NCBI RefSeq assembly: GCF_003628755.1
Contig: NZ_CP029256.1
Coordinates: 2,127,585 to 2,191,584, forward strand
Length of the DNA: 64,000 nucleotides
Source: Christensenella minuta
GTDB lineage: Bacteria > Bacillota > Clostridia > Christensenellales > Christensenellaceae
Direction: 5' to 3'
Position 1 is the first letter of the stretch. Each line of letters opens with the position of its first letter. A program made the position numbers and the translations under genes. The notes beneath the pieces were generated by a model, which worked only from the letters and a program-made list of their open reading frames with translations, made no database searches and had not been told where the DNA came from. This document shows positions 1-9,861 of the stretch, piece after piece.

Positions 1-91
1 GAGACGTCTTAAGGCCAATACCGTAAATGTAGGTAAGCCCGATCTCAACGCGTTTGTCTCTAGGCAAGTCTACGCCAGCAATACGTGCCAT
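1..91 (-). CDS. rpsM: 30S ribosomal protein S13 (N-terminal part, cut by window edge)
   Basis: The first 30 codons read [20 protein letters not shown] and continue [10 protein letters not shown], the characteristic N-terminus of S13, a small-subunit head protein that contacts the P-site tRNA. The start is fixed by a GGAGGTGG Shine-Dalgarno sequence 8-9 bases upstream of ATG at 91. It lies downstream of rpmJ, as in the usual spc/alpha junction of Bacillota. The rest of the gene lies outside the window. Confidence 0.95.
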   Translation of the reverse strand, partial: MARIAGVDLPRDKRVEIGLTYIYGIGLKTS

Positions 92-273
92 ACTTCTCTT
101 TCCACCTCCGTGAATTTTAAGCGGGGTCGCCGCCGATATCTTTTGTTTCCAAAAGGATGACAATTTAAATATTATATCATATCATCCGGGTTATATAAAG
201 CTTATACGTAATATTTGCGCGTCCCTCTCGTGGACCGTGCGCAAACCAGCCGCGCGTATAAACGTTATTTTCC

Positions 274-387
274 TCAGCCCTGTTTCTGTTTGTGCTTTAC
301 ATTGGGGCAGATTACCATTACTTTCCCTTTTCTCTTGATGATCTTGCACTTTTCGCAAATGGGTTTTACCGATGGTCTTACTTTCAT
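274..387 (-). CDS. rpmJ: 50S ribosomal protein L36
   Basis: A 37-residue basic protein starting [20 protein letters not shown], with the C-x2-C...C...H zinc-ribbon pattern of the zinc-binding form of L36. The length matches the family exactly. An AGGAGG Shine-Dalgarno sequence precedes the ATG at 387. It sits between infA and rpsM, its usual place. The roughly 180 bases between it and rpsM hold only an AT-rich spacer; I see no other gene there. Confidence 0.95.
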   Translation of the reverse strand: MKVRPSVKPICEKCKIIKRKGKVMVICPNVKHKQKQG

Positions 388-433
388 CTTAAAAGCCTCC
401 TCTTTTCATTCGTATCTATCATCGCGCCGCACG

Positions 434-655
434 TTACGCTTTGCCGCGCCACGTGATCCTGCCTCTGGTGAGGTCGTAGGGTGAGAGTTCTACCGTCACC
501 TTGTCGCCGGGCAGTATACGGATATAGTGCATACGTAGCTTGCCGGAGATATGTGCCAGTACCTTGTGTCCATTTTCAAGCTCTACTTCAAATGAAGCGT
601 TGGGATACGTATCCGTAACGGTCCCTTCCACTTCGATTACGTCGCTCTTAGACAA
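434..655 (-). CDS. infA: Translation initiation factor IF-1
   Basis: A 73-residue S1/OB-fold protein beginning [20 protein letters not shown] and containing the family-typical [20 protein letters not shown] and [18 protein letters not shown] segments. IF-1 binds the 30S A site and assists initiator tRNA selection. It is complete and of normal length. It is two bases from the KOW-domain gene upstream and is co-transcribed with map and rpmJ. Confidence 0.97.
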   Translation of the reverse strand: MSKSDVIEVEGTVTDTYPNASFEVELENGHKVLAHISGKLRMHYIRILPGDKVTVELSPYDLTRGRITWRGKA

Positions 656-657
656 AT

Positions 658-942
658 TTACTCCTCCTTTGCCTGCATCGTGTTCTTAAGCGCGCTCCGA
701 AGCTCCGCATCGAACACCTTTGTTCCCTGTTCCAGCTTGTCCCTGATTCCTTCGAGCACTGTGCCCGTAAGCTCCAGGTGTTTCAGTTTCTTTTTCTTCG
801 GCTGCTTCAGCCGCCGAAGGGCTCCGTCCGCGATCAGCACATAGGGCTCTTCGAGAAGCTCTACGACCAGGAACGGCCTTCCTTTGTCCCTGCCGGATTT
901 ACTTATCACGACCCGGCCTGTCTCCACGGGGTAATTGTCCAA
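658..942 (-). CDS. KOW-domain RNA-binding protein (L14e-like)
   Basis: A 94-residue protein with an N-terminal KOW-like segment (about residues 6-35, [20 protein letters not shown]) followed by a lysine-rich linker (PKKKKLKH) and a helical acidic tail. Proteins of this type, annotated as KOW-domain or ribosomal L14E/L6E/L27E-like, are commonly found between map and infA in Clostridia. The likely role is RNA or ribosome binding, but the exact function is not established. Spacing to both neighbours is short, so it belongs to the operon. Confidence 0.85.
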   Translation of the reverse strand: MDNYPVETGRVVISKSGRDKGRPFLVVELLEEPYVLIADGALRRLKQPKKKKLKHLELTGTVLEGIRDKLEQGTKVFDAELRSALKNTMQAKEE

Positions 943-957
943 TTTATCGCTCCCCCA

Positions 958-1707
958 TTACGGTGCTGTCAATATCTCCGGCCCGTTCTCCGTGATTGCC
1001 ACGGTGTTTTCATAATGGGCCGCAAGACTTCCGTCCGCCGTTTTTACCAGCCAGCCGTCGTCCATCCAGCATACTGCGTCGCCGCCAAGCGTTACCATCG
1101 GTTCGATCGCAAGCACCATGCCCACGTCGAGCCTTGGATTCGGCCCGCGGAAGGAAAAATTCGGAATTTCCGGAGCTTCGTGCATCTCCCGGCCAATGCC
1201 ATGGCCCACAAGCTCCCGTACGATTCCCATATCGTTCCTGAGAATGACCTCTTCAATCGCACGGCTGATATCCTTAAGGCGGTTGCCTGCGCGCGCCTCG
1301 CGCATTCCCGCGAAAAAGCTTTCCCGCGTTACGTCGATCAGGAGCTGCTCCGTGGAGGTAATGTCGCCTACGGCCACCGTGCGTGCCATGTCGGACTGCC
1401 ATCCATTAAGGATCGCGCCCATATCGATACTGAGGATATCCCCATCGCGCAGAACCTTCCGGTCGGAAGGAATCCCGTGAACGACGCCGTCGTTGACCGA
1501 CGTGCAAATACTGCCGGGAAAGCCGTTATACCCTTTGAAAGAAGGGGTCGCCCCCGCATCTCCCAGATATTGTTCGACGATCCGGTCGAGCTGCATGGTC
1601 GTTACGCCCGGCTTCACATGGCCGAGAACCTCCTGCATACAATTGAAGAGCAGCCGCCCCGATTCGCGCATCAGCTCAATTTCGTGCGGCGTTTTGATAT
1701 TAATCAT
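958..1707 (-). CDS. map: Methionine aminopeptidase, type I
   Basis: A 249-residue pita-bread-fold metalloprotease that removes the initiator methionine from nascent proteins. Visible family segments are the N-terminal INIKTPHEIELMRESGRL, the metal-ligand aspartates around LSIDMGAILNGWQSDMART, the histidine segment ELVGHGIGREMHEAPEIPNF and the glutamate in LAIEPMV. Length is typical of the short type I enzyme, without an N-terminal zinc-finger extension. The ATG at 1707 overlaps the adk stop by four bases (ATGA), indicating translational coupling. Confidence 0.97.
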   Translation of the reverse strand: MINIKTPHEIELMRESGRLLFNCMQEVLGHVKPGVTTMQLDRIVEQYLGDAGATPSFKGYNGFPGSICTSVNDGVVHGIPSDRKVLRDGDILSIDMGAILNGWQSDMARTVAVGDITSTEQLLIDVTRESFFAGMREARAGNRLKDISRAIEEVILRNDMGIVRELVGHGIGREMHEAPEIPNFSFRGPNPRLDVGMVLAIEPMVTLGGDAVCWMDDGWLVKTADGSLAAHYENTVAITENGPEILTAP

Positions 1708-2327
1708 ACCTTTTTCAGCACTTCCACGATATAGGCAGCTTCTTCTTCGATCGGCATTGTCCCGTCTACATTAGATACAAGGCCGCGCCTGGAATAGAAT
1801 TCGATCAGCGGAGCCGTTTGGTCTTCGTAAACACGGAAGCGTTCGCGCACCGTCTGTTCGTTATCATCCGCGCGGGTGATAAGGTTTCCGCCGCATTTGC
1901 CGCATTTATCACTGCTATGGGTCTTTGTGCTGTGCACTTCGCCGCAGTCTTCGCATACACGGCGCGCAAGTACACGGTCGACGATCACCTGTACATCCAC
2001 TTCAAGATTGACCACGGCATCGATCGCCGCGATTGCGTCGAGCGCTTCCGCCTGCGCAACCGTACGCGGGAAACCGTCAAGCAGTACGCCGCCCTTCGCA
2101 TCGTCCGCCTTCATGCGCTCGCCCATCATATCGATAATGACCTGATCCGGGACAAGCGCGCCCTTGTCGATGTAAGACTTCGCAAGCTTCCCGAGCTCGC
2201 TGCCCGCCTTCATTTCGGCCCGCAGCATATCGCCGGTCGAGATGTGCGCCAGGTTCATTTCTTTGCCAACCCTTACCGCCATCGTGCCTTTGCCCGATCC
2301 GGGAGGGCCTAAGAAAATTACATTCAT
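1704..2327 (-). CDS. adk: Adenylate kinase (zinc-lid type)
   Basis: A 207-residue nucleotide kinase that interconverts ATP + AMP and 2 ADP. The P-loop GPPGSGKGT is at residues 7-15, the AMP-binding segment is HISTGDMLRAEMKAGSELG, and the DGFPRTVAQAEAL motif is present. The LID carries four cysteines in two C-x2-C pairs (CEDC, CGKC), marking the structural-zinc form common in Gram-positive bacteria. The protein is slightly shorter than many relatives (about 215 residues). Position between secY and map is the standard spc-operon order. Confidence 0.97.
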   Translation of the reverse strand: MNVIFLGPPGSGKGTMAVRVGKEMNLAHISTGDMLRAEMKAGSELGKLAKSYIDKGALVPDQVIIDMMGERMKADDAKGGVLLDGFPRTVAQAEALDAIAAIDAVVNLEVDVQVIVDRVLARRVCEDCGEVHSTKTHSSDKCGKCGGNLITRADDNEQTVRERFRVYEDQTAPLIEFYSRRGLVSNVDGTMPIEEEAAYIVEVLKKV

Positions 2328-2415
2328 GGTAATTCCCTCTCTGCTCTTTCAGGAGCGTTTCTATCCAAACGTGCACAGAACCGGACCATGCCCGGCACTG
2401 TGCGCGCCATTTATG

Positions 2416-3678
2416 CTAGTTGAGGAATCCTTTGTAATGCCTCATCATCATCTGTGCCTCGAGCTGCTTCGTCGTTTCGAGCGCCACGTTGACCATAATG
2501 AGCAGGCTCGTTGCGCCGAATACGCTGGCGACCCCGGTAAGGCCGGTAACAAACGTCGGAACCGCAGCCACGACCGCAAGGAAAATCGCTCCGAAAAGCG
2601 TGATCCTCGAGAGAATCTTGGCGAGGTAGTCGGACGTTGGCTTGCCCGGACGGATACCCGGGATAAACCCGCCGTTCTGCTGCAAATTCTTCGATACGTC
2701 CACCGGATTGAATGCGATCTGCGAGTAGAAGTAGGAGAAGAACAGGATCAGCAGCGCATATACAACAGCGTAAATCCACGTGTCCGGGCCAGCGTATTGC
2801 AGGTACCACTGGTAAAAGCCGCTCTCCGGCCAGAACTGGCCGATCATGCCCGGAAGCATGAGGATCGTAACCGCAAAGATCAGGGGCATAACGCCGCTCT
2901 GGTTGACTTTCATCGGGATGTGCGTGGACTGGCCGCCGTACATTTTGCGTCCCACCACCCGTTTTGCATACTGCACCGGGATTCTGCGTTCGCCGAGGTC
3001 GACGAACGTAATGCCGAGAATGATGACAAACGCAAGCGCCGCTACGATCAAAACCGACCAGAATGTAATCGTGCCCAGCTCTACCTTGGTGATGATATCC
3101 TGGATCATCGCCGGTACGCGCGAGATGATGGAAATGAAAATCAGCAGGGAAATTCCGTTGCCGATACCCTTCTCCGTAATGCGCTCGCCGATCCACATGA
3201 TGAGCGCCGTGCCCGCGGTAAGGCATATGATAATCGTGATATAGTCGAACGGGTTGTCCGGATTCTGCACTGCCTGCGAGCCGAACCCAAGCAGGATTCC
3301 GATCGCCTGCACAAGGCCAAGGATAACGCCGAGGTATCTTGTGATAGAGGCAATCTTTTTCCTTCCATCGTCCCCTTCCTTCGCCATGCGCTCCAGCTTC
3401 GGGATCGCAACGGTGAGGAGGTTCATAATGATGGACGCATTGATATACGGAACGATACCAAGCGCAAAGATCGTCATATTGCCGAGCGCACCACCCGAGA
3501 ACAGATTCAGGAATCCAAGCACGTCATAGTCTGCAACCTGATTTGCAATGAACTCTACATTCACGCCTGGAACCGGGATATACGCGCCGATGCGGTATAC
3601 GAGAAGCATCAGCAGCGTGAACAGGATCTTTTTCCTGATATCCGGCATTTTCCATGCGTTCGCAATGGTTTTAAACAT
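2416..3678 (-). CDS. secY: Preprotein translocase subunit SecY
   Basis: A 420-residue polytopic membrane protein forming the Sec channel with SecE and SecG. It begins [20 protein letters not shown], shows about ten hydrophobic segments, and contains the conserved cytosolic loop GERRIPVQYAKR and the plug-region sequence NLFSGGALGNMTIFALGIVP. Length is normal. Its ATG overlaps the rplO stop by one base (TAATG), so the two are likely translationally coupled. Confidence 0.97.
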   Translation of the reverse strand: MFKTIANAWKMPDIRKKILFTLLMLLVYRIGAYIPVPGVNVEFIANQVADYDVLGFLNLFSGGALGNMTIFALGIVPYINASIIMNLLTVAIPKLERMAKEGDDGRKKIASITRYLGVILGLVQAIGILLGFGSQAVQNPDNPFDYITIIICLTAGTALIMWIGERITEKGIGNGISLLIFISIISRVPAMIQDIITKVELGTITFWSVLIVAALAFVIILGITFVDLGERRIPVQYAKRVVGRKMYGGQSTHIPMKVNQSGVMPLIFAVTILMLPGMIGQFWPESGFYQWYLQYAGPDTWIYAVVYALLILFFSYFYSQIAFNPVDVSKNLQQNGGFIPGIRPGKPTSDYLAKILSRITLFGAIFLAVVAAVPTFVTGLTGVASVFGATSLLIMVNVALETTKQLEAQMMMRHYKGFLN

Positions 3679-4118
3679 TATACCACCTCAATGCTGCCGC
3701 CAGCGGCTGTAATTTTCTGCTCAGCCGTTTTCGTGAACTTCGCAGCTTTTACAGTGACCTTCTTCTTCAGTTCGCCGTTTCCGAGGACTTTCAGGCCGTC
3801 ATATGCCTTTTTAATCATGCCGGCATCGATCAGCGTCTGAACATCTACGCTTGCGCCGTCCTCAAGTTTTTCAAGATCAGAAACGTTGACTGTCGCATAT
3901 TCCTTCGCAAATATATTGGTGAAGCCCCTCTTTGGCAAACGCCTTGCAAGCGGCATCTGGCCGCCTTCGAACCCGGGACGGACACCGCCGCCGCTGCGGG
4001 ATTTCTGGCCCTTCTGGCCTCTTGCGGAAGTTTTGCCTACACCGGAGCCGCATCCTCTGCCCACGCGCTTGGGCGCCTTTTTTGCACCCTCCGCAGGACC
4101 AAGTTCATGAAGTTTCAT
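3678..4118 (-). CDS. rplO: 50S ribosomal protein L15
   Basis: A 146-residue late-assembly 23S rRNA-binding protein. The N-terminus [20 protein letters not shown] and the glycine/arginine-rich extended arm [18 protein letters not shown] are diagnostic, as is the segment [20 protein letters not shown]. Family-normal length. It follows rpmD by about 15 bases and overlaps secY by one base. Confidence 0.97.
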   Translation of the reverse strand: MKLHELGPAEGAKKAPKRVGRGCGSGVGKTSARGQKGQKSRSGGGVRPGFEGGQMPLARRLPKRGFTNIFAKEYATVNVSDLEKLEDGASVDVQTLIDAGMIKKAYDGLKVLGNGELKKKVTVKAAKFTKTAEQKITAAGGSIEVV

Positions 4119-4133
4119 AAGCTCTCTCCTTCG

Positions 4134-4313
4134 TTATTTCGTCTCTTCAACCGATACCAGATGTTTTACCTTGAAAACCATCCCGCGAATCGGCGGATTG
4201 TCCGGCCGCTGTACTACCTGGCCGATTTTACGCAGCCCGAGCGCCTTTACGGTGTCTTTCTGATCCTGCGCATAACCAATGGGGCTTTTGACAAGTTTGA
4301 TTTTAAGTTCCAT
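4134..4313 (-). CDS. rpmD: 50S ribosomal protein L30
   Basis: A 59-residue ferredoxin-fold ribosomal protein starting [20 protein letters not shown], with [20 protein letters not shown] in the middle, both diagnostic of bacterial L30. I prefer the ATG at 4313 over an in-frame TTG three codons upstream because the GGGAGG Shine-Dalgarno sequence then lies about ten bases from the start instead of one. It sits between rpsE and rplO. Confidence 0.95.
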   Translation of the reverse strand: MELKIKLVKSPIGYAQDQKDTVKALGLRKIGQVVQRPDNPPIRGMVFKVKHLVSVEETK

Positions 4314-4330
4314 GAGCCTCAAGCCTCCCT

Positions 4331-4837
4331 TTATTGTAATTGATCTACACTGATCCCGCGAAGGCGTGCCACCTGTTCGGCACTCCGCAGCTCACGGAGG
4401 CCTTCAAGCGTAGCCTTTACGCAGTTGATCGGGTTGTTGGACCCCTGTGATTTTGTCCTGATATCCTTAATGCCCGCAAGTTCAAGGACCGCACGCGCCG
4501 GGCCGCCCGCGATCACGCCGGTACCTTCGGAAGCGGGAAGCAGCAGCACCCTGCCGCGTCCGAATTTTCCGATGACCTCGTGCGGGATGGACGTCCCTTT
4601 TCTTGCTACCGTGACAATATCATGCTTCGCAGCCTGAACAGCCTTGCGAATCGCTTCCGGAATTTCAGCGGCTTTGCCCATGCCGACGCCAACGTGGCCG
4701 TTTTCGTCGCCAACCACTACCAGCGCCGAGAAACGCATATTACGGCCGCCCTTTACGGTTTTCGCAACACGGTTGATCGAAACCAGTTTTTCTTTGTATT
4801 CGACTCCGCCTGCATCATTTGCTCTATCTCTCTGCAA
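4331..4837 (-). CDS. rpsE: 30S ribosomal protein S5
   Basis: A 168-residue protein of the 30S decoding-fidelity region. The double-stranded-RNA-binding N-domain is visible ([40 protein letters not shown]) and is followed by the C-domain [20 protein letters not shown]. The start appears to be TTG at 4837, about ten bases after a GGAGG Shine-Dalgarno sequence; no closer ATG gives a full N-terminus. Normal length and place. Confidence 0.96.
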   Translation of the reverse strand: MQRDRANDAGGVEYKEKLVSINRVAKTVKGGRNMRFSALVVVGDENGHVGVGMGKAAEIPEAIRKAVQAAKHDIVTVARKGTSIPHEVIGKFGRGRVLLLPASEGTGVIAGGPARAVLELAGIKDIRTKSQGSNNPINCVKATLEGLRELRSAEQVARLRGISVDQLQ

Positions 4838-4855
4838 TGTTTCCGTACCTCCTTA

Positions 4856-5224
4856 TCAAAGCTTGAGGCCGGCAGCTCTGGCGCCTTCCGCAACCTGTGC
4901 TACTCTGCCCGTATAGAGATAACCCCCGCGGTCAAAGACGGCTTCGCTGATACCAGCCTTCACTGCGCGCTGCGCAGCAAGTTCTCCCACCATCTTTGCG
5001 GCTTCGGTTTTTGTTGCCTCCTGGCATTTCGCTTTGATCTCGGCATCCATCGAGGAAGCGGAGCAAAGCGTGTTTCCCGCAACGTCATCAATAAACTGAA
5101 CATAAATGTTGCTTAAGCTCCGGTAAACATTCATCCGCGGACGGCTCGCCGTACCGGAAATCTTGTTGCGGATTCTCTGATGACGCTTTTTTCTGATTTC
5201 ATTTCTGTCTTTTCTGTTAATCAT
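4856..5224 (-). CDS. rplR: 50S ribosomal protein L18
   Basis: A 122-residue 5S rRNA-binding protein. It has the basic N-terminus [20 protein letters not shown], the [20 protein letters not shown] segment and the conserved C-terminal [19 protein letters not shown]. Family-normal length. It lies between rplF and rpsE with short gaps. Confidence 0.96.
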   Translation of the reverse strand: MINRKDRNEIRKKRHQRIRNKISGTASRPRMNVYRSLSNIYVQFIDDVAGNTLCSASSMDAEIKAKCQEATKTEAAKMVGELAAQRAVKAGISEAVFDRGGYLYTGRVAQVAEGARAAGLKL

Positions 5225-5239
5225 AATCCACGTCCTCCA

Positions 5240-5776
5240 TTACATGCCAGTCTTACCGACTTTGCGGCGGATATATTCGCCCTCGTACTTGATGCCCTTG
5301 CCCTTATAGGGTTCCGGCGGACGAAGGGAGCGAATGTTCGCTGCGCACTGGCCGACCGCCTGTTTGTCGATTCCCTTGACGATCACGCTGTTCGGGTTTG
5401 GAACCTCGAACGTGATGCCCGCCGGGGGCTCGACTTCGACCGGGTGGGAATACCCGAGACCGAATACAAGCTTCTGGCCCTGCAGCTGTACCCTATAGCC
5501 AACGCCGACGATCTCCAGATTCTTCTGGAAACCTTCGGAAACGCCTTTTACCATATTCGCGAGAAGCGCACGCGTAAGACCGTGCAGCGCCCTCGATTCC
5601 TTTTGATCGCTGTCACGCGTCAGAACGAGCTGCTCACCCTCCTGCGTGATCGTGATCTTATCACTGAACTTCGATTGCAGTTCGCCATTTTTGCCCTTTA
5701 CCGTTACGATGCCGCCATCCTGCGTTACTGTCACGCCGGAGGGTAAATCGATGGGCAGTTTTCCTATTCTCGACAT
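5240..5776 (-). CDS. rplF: 50S ribosomal protein L6
   Basis: A 178-residue protein with the tandem L6 domains. It starts [20 protein letters not shown] and ends with the family signature [20 protein letters not shown]. The open frame continues 17 codons further upstream, but the ATG at 5776 is preceded by GGAGG at good spacing and matches the family N-terminus, so this start is chosen. Confidence 0.96.
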   Translation of the reverse strand: MSRIGKLPIDLPSGVTVTQDGGIVTVKGKNGELQSKFSDKITITQEGEQLVLTRDSDQKESRALHGLTRALLANMVKGVSEGFQKNLEIVGVGYRVQLQGQKLVFGLGYSHPVEVEPPAGITFEVPNPNSVIVKGIDKQAVGQCAANIRSLRPPEPYKGKGIKYEGEYIRRKVGKTGM

Positions 5777-5792
5777 AATGTTTAACCTCCAA

Positions 5793-6191
5793 CTACCAGA
5801 TATAGGCGAGCACTTCTCCACCCACACCGTCGCGGCGCGCCTGCGCGTCGGTCACGATGCCCTTGGATGTGGAGATGATCGCGATTCCGAGGCCGTTCAG
5901 GACGCGGGGCAGCTTATCGTGCCTTGCATACACCCGAAGGCCGGGCTTTGAAATTTTCTTCAGGCCCGAGATGACTTTTTCGCCATTGGGACCGTATTTC
6001 AGTTTGATTTTAAGCGTGCCCTGCACGCCGTCATCTATGAACTCGCATCCTTTGATATAGCCCTCCTGGAGCAATATCTGGCCAATTGCCTTTTTCATAT
6101 TGGACGCAGGTACTTCCACGACTTCATGCTTTGCGGTAAGCCCATTGCGGATGCGTGTAAGCATATCTGCGACAGAATCTGTAACCGGCAT
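5793..6191 (-). CDS. rpsH: 30S ribosomal protein S8
   Basis: A 132-residue 16S rRNA central-domain binder. It starts [20 protein letters not shown] and ends with the conserved [20 protein letters not shown] followed by VLAYIW. In Escherichia coli S8 is the translational repressor of the spc operon; whether it is here cannot be seen. Complete and of normal length. Confidence 0.97.
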   Translation of the reverse strand: MPVTDSVADMLTRIRNGLTAKHEVVEVPASNMKKAIGQILLQEGYIKGCEFIDDGVQGTLKIKLKYGPNGEKVISGLKKISKPGLRVYARHDKLPRVLNGLGIAIISTSKGIVTDAQARRDGVGGEVLAYIW

Positions 6192-6314
6192 ATTGTTTCC
6201 TCCTTGTTTTATCCTCTTGGTAAGACGCCGCGGCTTAAGGTGTCTTCACCTCCCGGCGCCCGCCCTTGTCCGTTCCGCCGGCGGCGGTGGTCACAAGAGC
6301 TTAAACTTTCTATA

Positions 6315-6500
6315 TTACCAGCTTGCTTTTCTGACACCCGGTATTTGCCCGCGATACGCGAGTTCCCGGAAGCAAACGCGGCAGATTCCGTATTTTCTAA
6401 GGACAGAGTGCGGCCTTCCGCAGATACGGCAACGCGTATAATTGCGGGTAGAAAATTTGGAGCCTCTCTGCTGCTTTATAATCATGCTTTTTTTTGCCAT
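6315..6500 (-). CDS. rpsN: 30S ribosomal protein S14, zinc-binding (type Z)
   Basis: A 61-residue S14 with two C-x2-C pairs (RCRICGRP and ICRVCF), the short zinc-containing form usual in Gram-positive bacteria. The C-terminus [17 protein letters not shown] is diagnostic. A GC-rich spacer of about 120 bases (6192-6314), longer than the other gaps in this operon, separates it from rpsH. I see no gene in that spacer. Confidence 0.97.
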   Translation of the reverse strand: MAKKSMIIKQQRGSKFSTRNYTRCRICGRPHSVLRKYGICRVCFRELAYRGQIPGVRKASW

Positions 6501-6511
6501 TGTTCTCCTCC

Positions 6512-7051
6512 TTAGTGCGCGAACGGCATACCCATCTGGGTTAAGAGCTCTCTTGCTTCTTCGTCGGTTTCCGCTGTCGTGACCACGATGATATCCATAC
6601 CGCGGATCGCGTCTACCTTATCGTATTCGATTTCAGGAAACACGAGCTGTTCCTTGAAACCCATTGCAAAATTGCCCCTGCCGTCGAACGACTTCGGGGA
6701 AAGGCCGCGGAAGTCGCGCACACGCGGGATCGCAATGCTGATGAGCTTATCGATGAACTCATACATTCTGTCGCCCCTAAGCGTTACTTTCGCGCCGATT
6801 TTCATTCCTTCACGCACTTTAAAGTTTGCGACGGATTTTTTCGCTGTCGTAACGACCGGCTTTTGGCCTGCGATAACCGTGAGGTCCTCCACTGCGGAGT
6901 CAAGGGCTTTCGGGTTATCCTTTGCTTCGCCAAGGCCCATATTGATTACAACCTTTTCGAGCCTGGGCACCTGATTAACGTTCTTGTATTCGAACTTCTG
7001 CATCATAGCGGGAATGATTTCCGCCTTGTATGTGTCTTTTAATCTCGGCAT
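6512..7051 (-). CDS. rplE: 50S ribosomal protein L5
   Basis: A 179-residue 5S rRNA-binding protein of the central protuberance. Diagnostic segments are [40 protein letters not shown] and the C-terminal [14 protein letters not shown]. Full length with normal spacing between rplX and rpsN. Confidence 0.97.
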   Translation of the reverse strand: MPRLKDTYKAEIIPAMMQKFEYKNVNQVPRLEKVVINMGLGEAKDNPKALDSAVEDLTVIAGQKPVVTTAKKSVANFKVREGMKIGAKVTLRGDRMYEFIDKLISIAIPRVRDFRGLSPKSFDGRGNFAMGFKEQLVFPEIEYDKVDAIRGMDIIVVTTAETDEEARELLTQMGMPFAH

Positions 7052-7074
7052 ATCAGATAATTACCTCCCTTCAC

Positions 7075-7389
7075 TCACAGCGTAGCGCCGCATTTTTTGC
7101 AGATGCGGGCTTTTTTGCCGTCTTCGATTTTGTGACCGACCCGCGTTGCTTTGCTGCACTTGGGGCAAACCACCATCACATTGGATGCATCGAGCGAACC
7201 TTCCTGCTTGATGATCCCGCCCGGGGTCGTCTGGTTTTTCGGTTTTTTATGCTTTGTGAGCATATTCGTGCCTTCGAGAACTACTTTGTTCTTCGCCGGC
7301 TCGACGCGGAGCACCTTCGCCTGTTTCCCTTTTTCTTTTCCGGAGATCACTACTGCGGTATCGCCCTTTTTGATATTGATCGTATTCAT
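7075..7389 (-). CDS. rplX: 50S ribosomal protein L24
   Basis: A 104-residue KOW-domain protein that initiates 50S assembly. The KOW motif is INIKKGDTAVVISGKEKGKQ. The C-terminal half has C-x2-C pairs (VCPKC and ICKKC), a zinc-ribbon variant seen in many Gram-positive L24 proteins. Normal length. It lies 15 bases downstream of rplN. Confidence 0.96.
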   Translation of the reverse strand: MNTINIKKGDTAVVISGKEKGKQAKVLRVEPAKNKVVLEGTNMLTKHKKPKNQTTPGGIIKQEGSLDASNVMVVCPKCSKATRVGHKIEDGKKARICKKCGATL

Positions 7390-7404
7390 ATCCGTGCCTC
7401 CTCC

Positions 7405-7773
7405 TTAAAGAACTTCAGGGGCGAGCGACACGATCTTCATGTAATCGCGGTCGCGGAGCTCCCTTGCAACAGGCCCGAAAATACGGGTGCCTTTTGGCTG
7501 TTTATTGTTGTCGATAATCACTGCTGCATTTTCATCAAATTTTATGTGCGAGCCGTCCGGCCGCCGCACTCCGGAAACGGAGCGTACGACAACGGCTTTC
7601 ACCACGTCTTTTTTCTTGACCACGCCGCCGGGCGTCGCTGTTTTTACAGACGCAATAATCACGTCGCCGATGTTTGCCGTCTTTTTGACGCTTCCGCCCA
7701 TCACGCGAATGCACTGGATTATTTTAGCGCCTGAATTGTCTGCAACCTTGAGGCGTGTTTCTGGCTGTATCAT
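7405..7773 (-). CDS. rplN: 50S ribosomal protein L14
   Basis: A 122-residue protein contacting 16S rRNA bridge B5/B8. It starts [20 protein letters not shown] and ends [20 protein letters not shown] followed by PEVL, matching L14 throughout. It sits between rpsQ and rplX in the standard order. Confidence 0.98.
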   Translation of the reverse strand: MIQPETRLKVADNSGAKIIQCIRVMGGSVKKTANIGDVIIASVKTATPGGVVKKKDVVKAVVVRSVSGVRRPDGSHIKFDENAAVIIDNNKQPKGTRIFGPVARELRDRDYMKIVSLAPEVL

Positions 7774-7839
7774 CCTGACTCCTCCTTTACGCGCGGGCCA
7801 TTTCCCTGCGGAGCCTGCCTGCGCATCATCTCATCGTCC

Positions 7840-8103
7840 TTATTTCGCCTTTTCGACGATCTCGACCAATCTCCATCTCTTATCCTTGGAGAGGGGCCGC
7901 GTTTCCATCAACCGCACCGTATCGCCCACGCCTGCTTCGTTGTTCTCGTCATGCGCTTTCAGCTTGTTGGTATAGTTGATCGTCTTTCCGTACAAGGGAT
8001 GCGTCTTTCTGCTTCTAATCGCAACAACGATCGTCTTGTCCATTTTATCGCTTACTACCGTTCCGACTCTCTCTTTACGGTAACCTCTCGTAACTTCACT
8101 CAT
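7840..8103 (-). CDS. rpsQ: 30S ribosomal protein S17
   Basis: An 87-residue OB-fold protein. It has [20 protein letters not shown] and [20 protein letters not shown], the S17 signatures. Complete and of normal length. A 66-base gap separates it from rplN; nothing is seen in it except the Shine-Dalgarno region of rplN. Confidence 0.97.
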   Translation of the reverse strand: MSEVTRGYRKERVGTVVSDKMDKTIVVAIRSRKTHPLYGKTINYTNKLKAHDENNEAGVGDTVRLMETRPLSKDKRWRLVEIVEKAK

Positions 8104-8123
8104 CCGAAGACGTCCTCCTTATC

Positions 8124-8330
8124 TTACTCGGCAACCTTCTGGCCTAGTTCCATTTCCCTTAAAACCGTCTTCACCCGTGCAATATCCTTTTTCACGTTCT
8201 TGATGCTGGAAGGATTATTGAGCTGGCCCGTTGCGAGCTGAAAACGCAGGTTGAAAAACTCGGTTTTTAAGTCGCCCAGCTTGGCGACCAATTCATCTTT
8301 TGAAAGTTCACGTATTTCTTTAGCCTTCAT
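8124..8330 (-). CDS. rpmC: 50S ribosomal protein L29
   Basis: A 68-residue helical hairpin protein near the peptide exit tunnel, starting [20 protein letters not shown] and containing [20 protein letters not shown], the L29 signature. The frame is open 39 codons further upstream inside rplP, but the ATG at 8330 matches the family start. It overlaps the end of rplP by 11 bases, so coupled translation is likely. Confidence 0.96.
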   Translation of the reverse strand: MKAKEIRELSKDELVAKLGDLKTEFFNLRFQLATGQLNNPSSIKNVKKDIARVKTVLREMELGQKVAE

Positions 8331-8763
8331 CCTGCTCACCACCTGCTTCGTTATTTTGCTCCCTGATCGCAAATTTGCATTTGATCGGCAATTTATGCGC
8401 TGCACGCGTGAGGGCCGCCCGAGCGGTCTCCTCGGATACGCCCGCAAGCTCGAACATTACCCTGCCCGGCTTTACGACCGCTACCCAGTATTCCGGAGAA
8501 CCTTTACCGGAACCCATACGGGTCTCGGCCGGTTTCTCTGTTACCGGCTTATGAGGGAAAATTTTGATCCAAACCTGTCCGCCCCTCTTGATGTATCTTG
8601 TCATGGCGACACGGGCCGCCTCGATCTGGTTTGACTTAATCCAGCCGGGCTCCGTGGCTACAAGGCCGTAATCGCCGTAATTGATCGTGTTTCCGCGAAG
8701 AGCCTTGCCCTTCATACGGCCCCTGAACTGTCTTCTGCGCTTAACCCTTTTTGGCATTAACAT
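8320..8763 (-). CDS. rplP: 50S ribosomal protein L16
   Basis: A 147-residue protein near the A-site. Diagnostic segments are [40 protein letters not shown] and [21 protein letters not shown] choose the first of two close ATGs (8763), because AAGGAGG then lies eight bases upstream and MLxPKR is the usual family N-terminus. It overlaps rpsC by 23 bases upstream and rpmC by 11 bases downstream. Confidence 0.97.
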   Translation of the reverse strand: MLMPKRVKRRRQFRGRMKGKALRGNTINYGDYGLVATEPGWIKSNQIEAARVAMTRYIKRGGQVWIKIFPHKPVTEKPAETRMGSGKGSPEYWVAVVKPGRVMFELAGVSEETARAALTRAAHKLPIKCKFAIREQNNEAGGEQDEG

Positions 8764-9442
8764 TTTTTCTGCCTCCTTCCACTGCTGAAGGTTTTGCTCT
8801 TTCCGCTAAAGGATTCCCAAGGATCTCGCCTTTGTAGATCCATACTTTAACCCCGATTTTACCATACGTCGTATTTGCTTCCGCAAAACCGTAGTCGATG
8901 TCCGCACGAATCGTTTGCAGCGGGATGGAGCCTTCGTGATACTGCTCTACCCGGGCGATTTCCGCGCCGCCGAGACGTCCGGAGCACATAATCTTAATTC
9001 CCTTTGCGCCGGCTTTCATCGTCCTGCCGATGGACTGCTTCATCGCACGGCGGAACGAAATACGCTTTTCAAGCTGCTGCGCGACGTTTTCCGCAACGAG
9101 CTGTGCGTCTACGTCCACGCGCTTAACTTCGATGATGTTTACGGCAACCGCAACGCCTGTAAGCTTCGCGAGGTCTTTCTTCAGAAGCTCTACGCCCGTG
9201 CCGCCCTTGCCAATCACGATACCGGGCTTACCGGTAAAGATATTAACGGAAATCTTCTGCGCCGCACGCTCGATCTCAATCTTCGAGATGCCTGCGGCAT
9301 ACAGCTTTTTCTTTAAAAATTTTCTGATCTTATCGTCTTCAACGATGTAATCGGCAAATTTGGATTTTTTGGCTGTCCACCTGGCGTCCCAGTCTTTGAT
9401 GACCCCAACCCGAAAACCATGCGGATGTACTTTCTGACCCAT
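8741..9442 (-). CDS. rpsC: 30S ribosomal protein S3
   Basis: A 233-residue protein lining the mRNA entry channel. It starts [20 protein letters not shown]. The KH domain includes the [20 protein letters not shown] loop, and the C-domain has [20 protein letters not shown]. Full length. Its 3' end overlaps the rplP start, as often seen in compact ribosomal operons. Confidence 0.97.
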   Translation of the reverse strand: MGQKVHPHGFRVGVIKDWDARWTAKKSKFADYIVEDDKIRKFLKKKLYAAGISKIEIERAAQKISVNIFTGKPGIVIGKGGTGVELLKKDLAKLTGVAVAVNIIEVKRVDVDAQLVAENVAQQLEKRISFRRAMKQSIGRTMKAGAKGIKIMCSGRLGGAEIARVEQYHEGSIPLQTIRADIDYGFAEANTTYGKIGVKVWIYKGEILGNPLAERAKPSAVEGGRKNVNAKKG

Positions 9443-9453
9443 CGTATTCCTCC

Positions 9454-9840
9454 TTACTTAACCTGATCCAAGATAATTGTAATGTGGCTCGTACGTTTGC
9501 GGATGCGGGACGCCCTGCCCTGCGCGCGCGGCCTGAACCGCTTAAGCGTAGGCCCCTGGTCCGCGAACGCCTCGGCAACAAACAGCGTGTCGGCCGAAAG
9601 GTTCATATTGTTTTCCGCATTTGCAATCGCAGAACCTAAAACCTTGGAAACAGGTTCCGTCGCGCCGTTCGGCGTATTCATCAGAACCGCCTTGGCGTCC
9701 TGTACGTTAAGACCTCTGATGAGGTCGATGACAGCCTTTACCTTGCGGGAGGAAATGCGAACGTATTTCGCGATGGCTTTCGGTCTTCTATCTTTCTCTT
9801 CCTGACGTTTTGCAGCTTTTTCTCTTTCTCTTGTAGCCAT
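9454..9840 (-). CDS. rplV: 50S ribosomal protein L22
   Basis: A 128-residue tunnel-wall protein. The conserved body begins at about residue 22 ([20 protein letters not shown]) and ends [19 protein letters not shown]. About 20 extra charged residues ([20 protein letters not shown]) precede it; such N-terminal extensions occur in some Clostridia. The ATG at 9840 has a nearby GGAGG, supporting the longer form. Confidence 0.96.
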   Translation of the reverse strand: MATREREKAAKRQEEKDRRPKAIAKYVRISSRKVKAVIDLIRGLNVQDAKAVLMNTPNGATEPVSKVLGSAIANAENNMNLSADTLFVAEAFADQGPTLKRFRPRAQGRASRIRKRTSHITIILDQVK

Positions 9841-9861
9841 AAGTCTTGCCCTCCTTCCAGG

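Noticed and set aside
2242-3840. 532-codon open frame on the plus strand opposite secY
   Set aside because: Antiparallel shadow of a clear secY gene; His/Arg-rich composition, no ribosome-binding site and no family resemblance.
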